Made by a program: the position numbers and the translations under genes. A DNA stretch of 37,698 nt from contig OMUH01000153.1 in NCBI GenBank assembly GCA_900314195.1, forward strand, positions 1 to 37,698, given 5' to 3'. Under the pieces are notes generated by a model. It saw only the letters and a list, made by a program, of their open reading frames with translations. It ran no database searches and had not been told where the DNA came from. This document shows positions 1 to 7,564 of the stretch, one piece after another. Positions within the stretch are counted from its first letter, which is position 1; each line of letters opens with the position of its first letter. The DNA comes from an uncultured Prevotella sp. (GTDB taxonomy: Bacteria > Bacteroidota > Bacteroidia > Bacteroidales > Bacteroidaceae).

Positions 1-29
1 AAAGCGCGGCAAATTTGCCGCGCTTTTTG
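1..29. terminator. Palindromic terminator beyond the glyA 3' end
   Basis: A perfect palindrome with arms AAAGCGCGGC and GCCGCGCTTT around AAATTT occupies about positions 1-26 and is followed on the plus strand by more T residues. It lies 37 bp past the glyA stop codon. For glyA the poly-T side would continue beyond the window edge, so it is probably a bidirectional terminator shared with whatever lies to the left. Confidence 0.7.
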
Positions 30-65
30 TTTATTTCGTAAATATATAAAATGTATTTGCAAAGC

Positions 66-1346
66 TTAATAAGCGAACAACGGATATTTTGCCATTGTGG
101 CGTTTACTTTTTCTTTAACACGGTTAATGGTCTGCTCGTTCTCCGGATCTTTCAGCACTTCATCTATCAAGTCGGCAATCAGGTGCATCATGTCTTCTTT
201 TGCACCGCGTGTTGTCATGGCTGCTGTTCCGAGACGTATGCCTGATGTCTGGAAGGCACTGCGCTCGTCATAAGGCACCTTGTTCTTGTTGACCGTTATG
301 TCTGCTGCAACCAATGCTGTCTCTGCAACCTTGCCGGTGAGGTTCGGATATTTCTGTCTGAGGTCAAGAAGCATTGAGTGGTTGTCTGTTCCGCCACTGA
401 CAATGCTGAAGCCGTGGTCTATAAGAGCCTGTGCCAATACGGCTGCGTTCTTTTTAACCTGTGTGGCATATTCTTTCCAACTCGGCTCAAGATTCTCGCC
501 GAAGCCTACGGCCTTTGCCGCAATGACATGCTCAAGCGGACCGCCCTGTATGCCGGGGAATACTGCTGAGTTGAGCAGCTGCGACATCTTCTTGACTTCG
601 CCTTTCTTGGTTGTGTATCCCCATGGATTATCAAAGTCCTTGCCCATAAGGATAACACCGCCTCTTGGCCCGCGCAGGGTCTTGTGGGTTGTAGTTGTAA
701 CTATGTGGGCGTATTTAACTGGGTTGTCAAGCAGGCCGGCTGCAATCAGACCGGCAGGGTGAGCCATATCTATCATCAGCAGTGCGCCCACCTCGTCAGC
801 TATCTGGCGCATACGCTTGTAATCCCACTCACGGCTGTATGCAGAACCGCCGCCGATAATGAGCTTTGGCTTGTTTTCAAGAGCAAGCTTTTCCATAAGG
901 TCGTAATCAACTCTGCCTGTCTCGCGGTCGAGAGTGTAACCTATATGGTGGTAAAGAATGCCTGACGTATTGACAGAACTGCCGTGCGACAGGTGTCCGC
1001 CCTGGTCAAGATCAAGTCCCATAAAGGTGTCGCCGGGCTTTAGAACGGCAAAAAGAACTGCCTGGTTTGCCTGTGCGCCGGAGTGAGGCTGAACGTTGGC
1101 AAATTCGGCTCCGAAAAGTTTCTTTACTCTTTCCCTTGCGAGATTTTCAACCTGGTCAACTACCTGACAACCACCGTAGTAACGTTTTCCAGGCAGACCC
1201 TCTGCATATTTGTTTGTCAAATAAGAGCCCATGGCTGCCATCACCTCGTCACTAACGAAATTTTCAGATGCAATCAGTTCCATACCGCGAAGCTGACGCT
1301 GATGTTCCTGCTCAATAAGATTGAACACCTCTTGATCTTTTCTCAT
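66..1346 (-). CDS. glyA: Serine hydroxymethyltransferase (GlyA)
   Basis: Cytoplasmic PLP enzyme that interconverts serine plus tetrahydrofolate with glycine plus 5,10-methylene-THF, the main source of one-carbon units. The 426-residue length is normal for bacterial SHMT. Visible landmarks are the N-terminal ELIASENF (residues 23-30), [14 protein letters not shown] (48-60), the D-x-AH motif MIDMAHPAG (191-199) and the PLP-binding lysine in [14 protein letters not shown] (K222). The ATG at 1346 gives the family-typical N-terminus [14 protein letters not shown], so no earlier start is needed. It appears monocistronic: a TAATTTTG -7 element lies about 55 bp upstream, and a palindromic terminator follows. 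No key residue is missing. Confidence 0.97.
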   Translation of the reverse strand: MRKDQEVFNLIEQEHQRQLRGMELIASENFVSDEVMAAMGSYLTNKYAEGLPGKRYYGGCQVVDQVENLARERVKKLFGAEFANVQPHSGAQANQAVLFAVLKPGDTFMGLDLDQGGHLSHGSSVNTSGILYHHIGYTLDRETGRVDYDLMEKLALENKPKLIIGGGSAYSREWDYKRMRQIADEVGALLMIDMAHPAGLIAAGLLDNPVKYAHIVTTTTHKTLRGPRGGVILMGKDFDNPWGYTTKKGEVKKMSQLLNSAVFPGIQGGPLEHVIAAKAVGFGENLEPSWKEYATQVKKNAAVLAQALIDHGFSIVSGGTDNHSMLLDLRQKYPNLTGKVAETALVAADITVNKNKVPYDERSAFQTSGIRLGTAAMTTRGAKEDMMHLIADLIDEVLKDPENEQTINRVKEKVNATMAKYPLFAY

Positions 1347-1400
1347 TATCTATTTGTAATTTAAAAAATTAAAAATGTTTCTTTTTAAAATTATTTGCTG

Positions 1401-1408
1401 CAAAATTA
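1401..1408 (-). promoter_or_regulatory. Bacteroidetes -7 element for glyA
   Basis: On the minus strand this reads TAATTTTG, matching the TAnnTTTG consensus of the Bacteroidetes primary sigma factor, in the gap between glyA and the upstream operon. No clear -33 TTTG is seen at the expected spacing, so the call rests on the -7 box alone. Confidence 0.5.
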
Positions 1409-1467
1409 ATTATTTCTGCCGATATATGAAAACATATAACTTCTTTTTAATCAATGTTTGTTTCAGC

Positions 1468-3012
1468 TTATTTTCTGGCTTTCAAAACAGTATGTATGCC
1501 CTGCTCACGGTGAGTTATTTCAACATCTATATTAAATTTTTTGTAGATGTGCTCTGCTACATGCTGGGCGGAATAAACGGAACGGTGCTGTCCGCCGGTA
1601 CAGCCGAAGCATACCATTAATGATGTGAACCCACGTTGTATGTATCGTTTCACGTGATGGTCTACAAGTTGATAGACTGGTTTTAAAAAGTCTAAGATTT
1701 CACCGTCGTCTTCAAGAAATCTTATGACTGGCTCGTCAAGCCCGGTCAGCTTCTTATACGGCTCGTATCGGCCCGGATTGTGTGTTGAGCGGCAGTCGAA
1801 AACGTATCCTCCGCCATTGCCCGACGGGTCGTCGGGTATTCCTTTCCTGAATGAGAAACTGTAAACGTGTACGGTCAGAGGACCTTTACCGTCGTATTTG
1901 GAAAATGTAGCCGGACCGTCCTGCGGATGTGCCTCATATATATTCTGCTCTGTTGTCTTGTATCCGTCGGCTCTGTTGCGGGCAGATTCTTCTATTGTGG
2001 TAAACTGTGGAAGCTCTGTTAGTCGCTGAAGTACATCAAGCAGATAAGGATACGGGAAAACTTTATTTCCTAATTTCAGTAAGTCTCTTAAATTTTGAAT
2101 TGCGGCTGGAATACTTTCTATGAAATGTTTCTTGCGTTCGAAATATCCACGGAATCCATAGGCTCCAAGCACCTGCAATGTACGGAACAGCACAAACTGC
2201 GCAAGACGTTGCGCAAAATGGCGCACAGAAGGCACTTCAGTATATTTCTTAAGGCTTTCGTAATATTCCATACACAGACGCCGCCTCAAACGGAATGAGT
2301 AATGCGCGGAGGCCTGCCATAGAAATGATGCCAGGTCATAATAGAACGGCCCTTTTCTTCCTCCTTGAAAATCTATGAAATACGGATTTCCATTACTGTC
2401 AAGCATGACGTTTCTTGCCTGAAAATCACGGTAAAGAAAAGCATCCATTTTCTCTTTTGTCAGTTCTTTTGCAAAAAGCCTGAAGTTGGCTTCAAGCTTT
2501 AGCTCATGGAAGTCTATTTCCGTGGGCTTTAGAAAGCAATACTTGAAATAGTTAAGATCGAACAATACGCTGTCCTGGTCAAATTCCGGCTGAGGATAGC
2601 AGTTTGACCAGTCAAGACCACGTGCCCCACGCATTTGAATGTTTGGCAACTCGCGTATCGTTTTTATTAATAATTGCTGTTCTGCTTGATTGTATCTTCC
2701 GCCGGTCTCACGTCCGCCGTGTATGGCTTCAAAAAGTGACGTGTCTCCGAGGTCGGTTTGTATGTAGCGTAGCTCATCGTCGCTGACTGCAAGTATTCTG
2801 GGAACGTTCAACTGGCGTTTCGTGAAATGCTGGCTCAAATATATGAATGCATGGTCTTCATCGCGGCTGGTTCCGATAACGCCTATTACTGTTTCGCCGG
2901 TTTTGGATGTCAGACGAAAATATTGCCTGTTGCTGCCCTGCTGGGAAAGCTTGTCAATTTTTTCCGGCGCAGCACCGCACCATGACTGGTATAGCTTAAT
3001 TAATTTCTCCAT
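1468..3012 (-). CDS. Sugar kinase (APH/AmgK-like) fused to RapZ C-terminal domain
   Basis: Two-domain cytoplasmic protein of 514 residues. Residues about 1-330 form an aminoglycoside-phosphotransferase (choline kinase-like) fold: an early GSNRQYFRL (26-34), the catalytic loop YRDFQARNVM (194-203; D196, with Tyr where many kinases have His) and the metal-binding IDFQGGRKGPFYYDLAS (213-229; D214). AmgK, a known relative, phosphorylates MurNAc/GlcNAc at C1 in cell-wall recycling. Residues about 377-514 match the C-terminal domain of RapZ, including SFSFRKG (385-391), DCRSTHNP (406-413) and the signature GCTGGQHRS (470-478), which in E. coli RapZ lines the glucosamine-6-phosphate site. The RapZ N-terminal P-loop ATPase is absent. 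The start codon overlaps the upstream stop (TAATG), implying translational coupling. A sugar-kinase function with amino-sugar sensing is inference. Confidence 0.85.
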   Translation of the reverse strand: MEKLIKLYQSWCGAAPEKIDKLSQQGSNRQYFRLTSKTGETVIGVIGTSRDEDHAFIYLSQHFTKRQLNVPRILAVSDDELRYIQTDLGDTSLFEAIHGGRETGGRYNQAEQQLLIKTIRELPNIQMRGARGLDWSNCYPQPEFDQDSVLFDLNYFKYCFLKPTEIDFHELKLEANFRLFAKELTKEKMDAFLYRDFQARNVMLDSNGNPYFIDFQGGRKGPFYYDLASFLWQASAHYSFRLRRRLCMEYYESLKKYTEVPSVRHFAQRLAQFVLFRTLQVLGAYGFRGYFERKKHFIESIPAAIQNLRDLLKLGNKVFPYPYLLDVLQRLTELPQFTTIEESARNRADGYKTTEQNIYEAHPQDGPATFSKYDGKGPLTVHVYSFSFRKGIPDDPSGNGGGYVFDCRSTHNPGRYEPYKKLTGLDEPVIRFLEDDGEILDFLKPVYQLVDHHVKRYIQRGFTSLMVCFGCTGGQHRSVYSAQHVAEHIYKKFNIDVEITHREQGIHTVLKARK

Positions 3013-3221
3013 TATATGTGTTTCCCTCCTTCAGTATTGTCTGTTCTTTCCGATTTTCTCTTTCTTCGTTCATCGAATTCCTGTGCGAAATGATCACCTA
3101 CAAACAACAGCAGGAGAATGCCAAGACTCATAAGAAAACTGTGAGTTAGAAAAATCAATCCTCCCGTCACTACTAGGAACAGCAGTGTCAATTTCCAGTT
3201 TATTTTTGTTTTTACGCGCAT
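3012..3221 (-). CDS. Small two-segment membrane protein, unknown function
   Basis: An open frame runs from an ATG at 3257 (81 residues), but the ATG at 3221 gives a more natural start, MRVKTKINWKL, followed directly by hydrophobic stretches LLFLVVTGGLIFL and LMSLGILLLLFVG; the extra 12 residues (MPVASGNDINIL) carry no recognisable signal. The protein has two predicted membrane segments and a charged tail rich in Arg, Lys and Glu (EFDERRKRKSER). Its stop codon overlaps the start of the kinase/RapZ-C gene by one base (TAATG), so the two are almost certainly co-translated; it may bring that protein to the inner membrane, which is inference. I do not recognise the family. Confidence 0.6.
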   Translation of the reverse strand: MRVKTKINWKLTLLFLVVTGGLIFLTHSFLMSLGILLLLFVGDHFAQEFDERRKRKSERTDNTEGGKHI

Positions 3222-3247
3222 AAGGATATTTATATCGTTGCCAGATG

Positions 3248-3406
3248 CTACCGGCACACAGTTATATTACAGTTATATTGATATAACGTTGGGTTACAAC
3301 ACATTATTGTTTTATTAACGTATTTGCCCGGCCCATGATATTTTTGATATAGCCTTGCTGCTGCCAATAATGTCAGCGTGTATGCTATTGATTCTTTTTT
3401 ATTCAT
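3248..3406 (-). CDS. Possible 52-residue small ORF at head of kinase/RapZ-C operon
   Basis: A minus-strand ORF starts at the ATG at 3406 (MNKKESIAYTL, then LLAAARLYQKYHGPGKY) and ends with TAG at 3248-3250. The first half is lysine-led and amphipathic and looks protein-like. The second half is Cys/Asn/Tyr rich (for example NKTIMCCNP) and less convincing. It lies just downstream of a hairpin plus T-run and just upstream of the small membrane protein, so it could be a short coding gene or a leader peptide. No homologue is recognised. It could also be spurious, or frameshifted in its second half. Confidence 0.35.
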   Translation of the reverse strand: MNKKESIAYTLTLLAAARLYQKYHGPGKYVNKTIMCCNPTLYQYNCNITVCR

Positions 3407-3432
3407 TTTAAATTTGTATAAAAAATAAAATT

Positions 3433-3542
3433 AAAAAAATCGGATGTCTCTCGACAACCGATTTTCAAAAACAAACTACTTAAAAACTAATCTACTAAAA
3501 CAAATCAAAAATATTCTTGGCCTAAGCCAATTAAATTATTTA
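3433..3542 (-). ncRNA. Candidate small RNA or attenuated leader
   Basis: A minus-strand transcript starting near 3541 from the promoter at 3548-3578 would be about 105-110 nt and end in an intrinsic terminator. It carries an early hairpin TTGGC-TTAG-GCCAA (about 3522-3535), an AU-rich linker, and a final stem AAAATCGG/CCGATTTT whose top is TGTC-TCTC-GACA (3436-3465 on the plus strand), followed on the minus strand by seven T. This is the architecture of an independent small RNA. Because the kinase/RapZ-C operon starts about 30 bp further on, it could instead be an attenuator for that operon. No known RNA family was recognised. Confidence 0.45.
3436..3465 (-). terminator. Terminator-like hairpin of candidate leader RNA
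   Basis: Eight-base-pair outer stem (AAAATCGG with CCGATTTT), an A-A mismatch, then a 4-bp inner stem with loop TCTC. On the minus strand the stem is followed by TTTTTTT (3433-3439), as expected for intrinsic termination. It lies between a good promoter and the kinase/RapZ-C operon. Confidence 0.65.
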
Positions 3543-3547
3543 CACTG

Positions 3548-3578
3548 CAAATATAGTCTTTTTTGGATAAACAAACAA
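3548..3578 (-). promoter_or_regulatory. Strong Bacteroidetes promoter (TTG-N20-TATATTTG)
   Basis: On the minus strand TATATTTG (3555 to 3548) matches TAnnTTTG exactly, and TTG (3578 to 3576) sits 20 bp upstream. It lies downstream of the groEL terminator and reads towards the hairpin at 3436-3465, so it is the likely start of the candidate small RNA or leader. Confidence 0.6.
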
Positions 3579-3622
3579 GAAATATTCTGATTTTTTTATT
3601 TGAAAATATGCTCAAAAAATAA

Positions 3623-3653
3623 AAAAAGAGGCAAGTCTAAAAGACTTGTCTCT
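3623..3653 (-). terminator. groES-groEL operon terminator
   Basis: An 11-bp stem GAGGCAAGTCT/AGACTTGTCTC (one G-T pair) with a 3-nt AAA loop lies about 40 bp past the groEL stop. On the minus strand it is followed by a run of seven T. The A-run on the other side suggests it may work in both directions. Confidence 0.8.
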
Positions 3654-3691
3654 TTTTGTTATTTGAAGTTTACAAAATCAAACTCTGTCGA

Positions 3692-5323
<1,632 letters not shown>

Positions 5324-5359
5324 CTAAAAAAGTGTTTGTTTTATTATAATGTAAAAAAA

Positions 5360-5632
5360 TTAGTCTTCGACAACTGCAAGAACATCGCTCTGACGCATCA
5401 TCAGATATTTCTCGCCTTCGTTTTCAAGCTCTGTGCCGGAGTATTTTCCATAAAGAACAACATCACCTTCCTTAAGAACCATAGGGTCATCCTTCGTACC
5501 CTGTCCAACAGCTACGATCTTGCCACGTTGTGGTTTTTCTTTTGCTGTATCAGGGATAATGATTCCACCTACTTTTTCTTCAGCTGGTGCAGGAAGTACC
5601 AGTACTCTGTCTGCTAATGGTTTAATCTTCAT
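5360..5632 (-). CDS. groES: Co-chaperonin GroES (Hsp10)
   Basis: Forms the heptameric lid of the GroEL cavity. The 90 residues match the family: [12 protein letters not shown] at the start, the mobile loop region [26 protein letters not shown] (18-43) and the C-terminal half [35 protein letters not shown]. First gene of the groES-groEL operon. The upstream region carries a 17-bp inverted repeat, three TTTTGGCA repeats and a possible -24/-12 element, but not the HrcA/CIRCE operator, so heat-shock control probably works another way in this organism. Confidence 0.98.
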   Translation of the reverse strand: MKIKPLADRVLVLPAPAEEKVGGIIIPDTAKEKPQRGKIVAVGQGTKDDPMVLKEGDVVLYGKYSGTELENEGEKYLMMRQSDVLAVVED

Positions 5633-5704
5633 AGTTGTTTATTTTTAATCTTATAATTTATCTGATAGTAACTTCTTTTTCATCTTCAGAAGCCGCTATC
5701 TTTT

Positions 5705-5722
5705 ATGCCAAAATCATGCCAA
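5705..5722 (-). promoter_or_regulatory. Sigma-54-like -24/-12 element upstream of groES
   Basis: On the minus strand TTGGCATGATTTTGGCAT resembles the RpoN consensus TGGCAC-N5-TTGCA, with TGGCAT followed by TGGCA at about the right spacing and a mismatch in each half. It lies about 75 bp upstream of the groES start. No TAnnTTTG box was found in the groES upstream region, which makes an alternative promoter class worth considering. Low confidence. Confidence 0.3.
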
Positions 5723-5726
5723 AAAA

Positions 5727-5775
5727 GAAGTCTGCCAAAATTGACACTTGTGACATGACAATTTTGGCAGACTTC
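5727..5775 (-). terminator. 17-bp inverted repeat: rpe terminator or groES operator
   Basis: Perfect 17-bp arms (GAAGTCTGCCAAAATTG and its complement) flank a 15-nt loop. On the minus strand the second arm is followed by TTTTTT, so it can terminate transcription from rpe, which ends 76 bp upstream. The right arm also contains TTTTGGCA, which recurs twice more towards groES, so a double role as a protein-binding site is possible. Confidence 0.55.
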
Positions 5776-5790
5776 CTGCTTTATCCCCTT

Positions 5791-5810
5791 ATATTCCATT
5801 CATGGAATAT
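5791..5810. repeat. 8-bp hairpin between rpe and groES
   Basis: ATATTCCA-TTCA-TGGAATAT is a perfect 8-bp stem with a 4-nt loop. It has no T-run on either side, so it looks more like an operator or RNA structure in the rpe 3' region than a terminator. Confidence 0.4.
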
Positions 5811-5850
5811 GCTTCATTGTGAACAGTTATTGATTATCAAAAAATAAATT

Positions 5851-6501
5851 CTAAAGATTACGCAATTCACTTATTGTGTTGACAGGATTCTCACTTTTGA
5901 AAATATAGCTTCCGCTGACCAATACATCTGTACCTGCTTTAACAAGCAAAGGCGCGGTCTCTTTGTTCACACCCCCGTCGACTTCTATCAGCGCGTTGCT
6001 TTCCGTCTCTTGAATCATTTTCTTCAATTTTGCGATTTTTTTTAACGAATTCGTTATGAACTTCTGACCTCCAAAGCCGGGATTGACACTCATAATTAAA
6101 ACCAAATCTATATCTGCCAGAATGTCTTCAAGCAAACATATCGGCGTTGCAGGATTGAGGGCTACGCCTGCCTTCATACCGGCTGAATGTATCTGTTGTA
6201 CTGTTCTGTGCAAATGTTTGCAAGCTTCAATATGTACTGTCATTATAGCCGCAGATGTCTTTGCCGTCATGGAAATGTATTTTTCCGGATTTTCTATCAT
6301 AAAATGCACGTCCATTTGTTTTGTACAGAATTTGCCAACAGCCTCAAGTATAGGGAAGCCAAATGATATGTTCGGCACAAACGAACCGTCCATTATATCC
6401 ATGTGAAGCCATTGAGCCTCACTATTATTTATCATTTCTATATCCTTGCGCAAGTCAAGGAAATTAGCCGACAGTAATGACGGCGATATTATGCAACTCA
6501 T
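5851..6501 (-). CDS. rpe: Ribulose-phosphate 3-epimerase
   Basis: Interconverts ribulose-5-phosphate and xylulose-5-phosphate in the pentose phosphate pathway. The frame opens at 6528, but the ATG at 6501 gives the family-typical start MSCIISPSLLSANF and a normal length of 216 residues; the nine extra residues MTHQKKTEN have no counterpart in the family. The TIM-barrel metal-site motifs are present: HMDIMDGSFVPNISFG (His33, Asp35), HFMIENPEKY, the phosphate-loop MSVNPGFGGQKF and EVDGGVN. It appears to be transcribed alone, with a possible terminator at 5727-5775. Confidence 0.95.
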   Translation of the reverse strand: MSCIISPSLLSANFLDLRKDIEMINNSEAQWLHMDIMDGSFVPNISFGFPILEAVGKFCTKQMDVHFMIENPEKYISMTAKTSAAIMTVHIEACKHLHRTVQQIHSAGMKAGVALNPATPICLLEDILADIDLVLIMSVNPGFGGQKFITNSLKKIAKLKKMIQETESNALIEVDGGVNKETAPLLVKAGTDVLVSGSYIFKSENPVNTISELRNL

Positions 6502-6528
6502 ATTTTCTGTTTTTTTCTGATGTGTCAA

Positions 6529-7011
6529 TATTCTATATTATCGTCTGCTTTTCAGTTTTAGACAAAAAAACACTTGTACTTTCTTACATAGCAACATCAG
6601 AATACTCTAATCTTTAGTTTATGTTTATTTCGATTTTTTGCAAACTGAACCTTTACCGTAAAATTTCGGTAACATGCCACATAAACGTTCAATTATAACC
6701 TAGTCTTTTCAAAGTGGCATTATTAAAAGAATAGGCAATTGTCTTAATTAAATTGATTGTTGATTGTGACGGCGATTTGCAATTTGCAGTTTTTGTTGGT
6801 AAATAATACTTCATAGGCAAACATTTTAATATTAATACTGTCTATATTTTGAACGCGGGCATTAACGATTTATTTTGTCTATGTTGATATTTTTATCTAT
6901 GTTCCTTTTGAGTTAATTTTTTTGCAAGTAACTTCAGATACTTAAAGTCCTAAAAATAAAAAAACCGTTGGGTAAAGCCCAACGGTTGTCTCAAATTTTC
7001 ATGTTCACGCA
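6529..7011. other. Non-coding gap between rpe and the small lipoprotein
   Basis: AT-rich stretch of about 480 bp with no convincing coding frame on either strand. It contains a short palindrome TTACCG/CGGTAA (about 6654-6673), a pair of ATGCCAC/GTGGCAT arms 33 bp apart (6674-6680 and 6714-6720), a direct repeat ATTTGCA-ATTTGCA (about 6774-6788) and, at its right end, the lipoprotein terminator (6955-6986). No promoter with a clean TAnnTTTG was found. Confidence 0.5.
6955..6986 (-). terminator. Terminator of the small lipoprotein gene
   Basis: Stem AACCGTTGGG/CCCAACGGTT with a short TAAAG-type loop lies 26 bp past the lipoprotein stop. On the minus strand it is followed by a run of T residues, the classic intrinsic terminator layout. 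Confidence 0.8.
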
Positions 7012-7182
7012 TTACTTGTTTACAGTGCTATCAGCGGCAGCTGAAGAATCAGCGCTAGCTGTGTCGTTTGTGTCAACAACTGCTGTGTCTGAATCCTGTG
7101 CAGGAGCCTGCTTTGTTTTGTCACCACAAGATGCGAAAGAGATAGCTGCAATAGCTACGAACATTAAAACTAATTTCTTCAT
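7012..7182 (-). CDS. Small secreted lipoprotein, 56 residues
   Basis: Starts MKKLVLMFVAIAAISFASCG, a short positively charged and hydrophobic signal peptide ending in a lipobox with Cys19. The mature part is about 38 residues, low-complexity and rich in Ala, Asp, Ser and Thr (AQDSDTAVVDTNDTASADSS), with no recognisable domain. It has its own -7 element TAACTTTG 54 bp upstream and a clean terminator 26 bp downstream, so it is a free-standing transcription unit and very likely real despite its size. Such small acidic lipoproteins occur in Bacteroidetes; their function is unknown to me. Confidence 0.85.
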   Translation of the reverse strand: MKKLVLMFVAIAAISFASCGDKTKQAPAQDSDTAVVDTNDTASADSSAAADSTVNK

Positions 7183-7235
7183 TTTCTTTGCTTTTTAAAA
7201 TCTGTAAAACAATTACTATGTTTATTAAAACATTG

Positions 7236-7243
7236 CAAAGTTA
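7236..7243 (-). promoter_or_regulatory. -7 element of the small lipoprotein gene
   Basis: The minus strand reads TAACTTTG, an exact TAnnTTTG match, 54 bp upstream of the ATG. No clear -33 TTTG is seen. Confidence 0.55.
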
Positions 7244-7451
7244 AGCATTTTCCGAATATCACGTTATTTTTTTAAGTATTTTTTTACTCTTTAGCTGTAA
7301 CTTTTTTGTAATCCATTGATATTAAATAAAATACATCTTGTAAATGAATGTTAAAAATAAATTATCCTTTGTTTTCCCTATCATTTTATATAATAGAAAC
7401 AAAGAAAGCTTGTGATTTTTTATATTCTTTAATTTTAGGATTACTTATGCA

Positions 7452-7497
7452 AAGACCGGAAATGATTCCATGTTAATCGAGTCATTTCCGGTCTTTA
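7452..7497 (-). terminator. 15-bp hairpin after carB
   Basis: Arms AAAGACCGGAAATGA and TCATTTCCGGTCTTT pair perfectly around a 16-nt loop, 68 bp past the carB stop. There is only a short T-run (the stem ends in TTT on either strand), so it may be a weak or bidirectional terminator, or a 3'-end stabilising stem. Confidence 0.6.
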
Positions 7498-7564
7498 TGC
7501 TTAATCAAATATTTAATTCTTCAGAATATTACATGCGTTTACTTCACATGTTTGTTTATTGTGT

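Larger units (their letters stand above)
3258..3691. other. 434-bp gap between groEL and the kinase/RapZ-C operon
   Basis: This stretch contains, from right to left in the direction of minus-strand transcription, the groEL terminator hairpin (3623-3653), a strong Bacteroidetes promoter (3548-3578), a small hairpin (about 3522-3535), a second terminator-like hairpin (3433-3465) and the start of a possible 52-residue ORF (3406). The sequence is otherwise AT-rich with no long frame. Confidence 0.7.
7183..7564. other. Non-coding gap between the lipoprotein and carB
   Basis: About 380 bp, strongly AT-rich, with no coding frame I would defend. It holds the lipoprotein promoter (7236-7243) and, nearest carB, a long 15-bp hairpin (7452-7497). 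Confidence 0.6.

Noticed and set aside
1423-1438. Small TATATG/CATATA inverted repeat as terminator of the kinase/RapZ-C gene
   Set aside because: Only 6 bp, AT-only and no T-run; could be chance in an AT-rich gap.
6674-6720. ATGCCAC/GTGGCAT inverted repeat as a small RNA hairpin
   Set aside because: Arms are only 7 bp with a 33-nt loop and there is no matching promoter or terminator.
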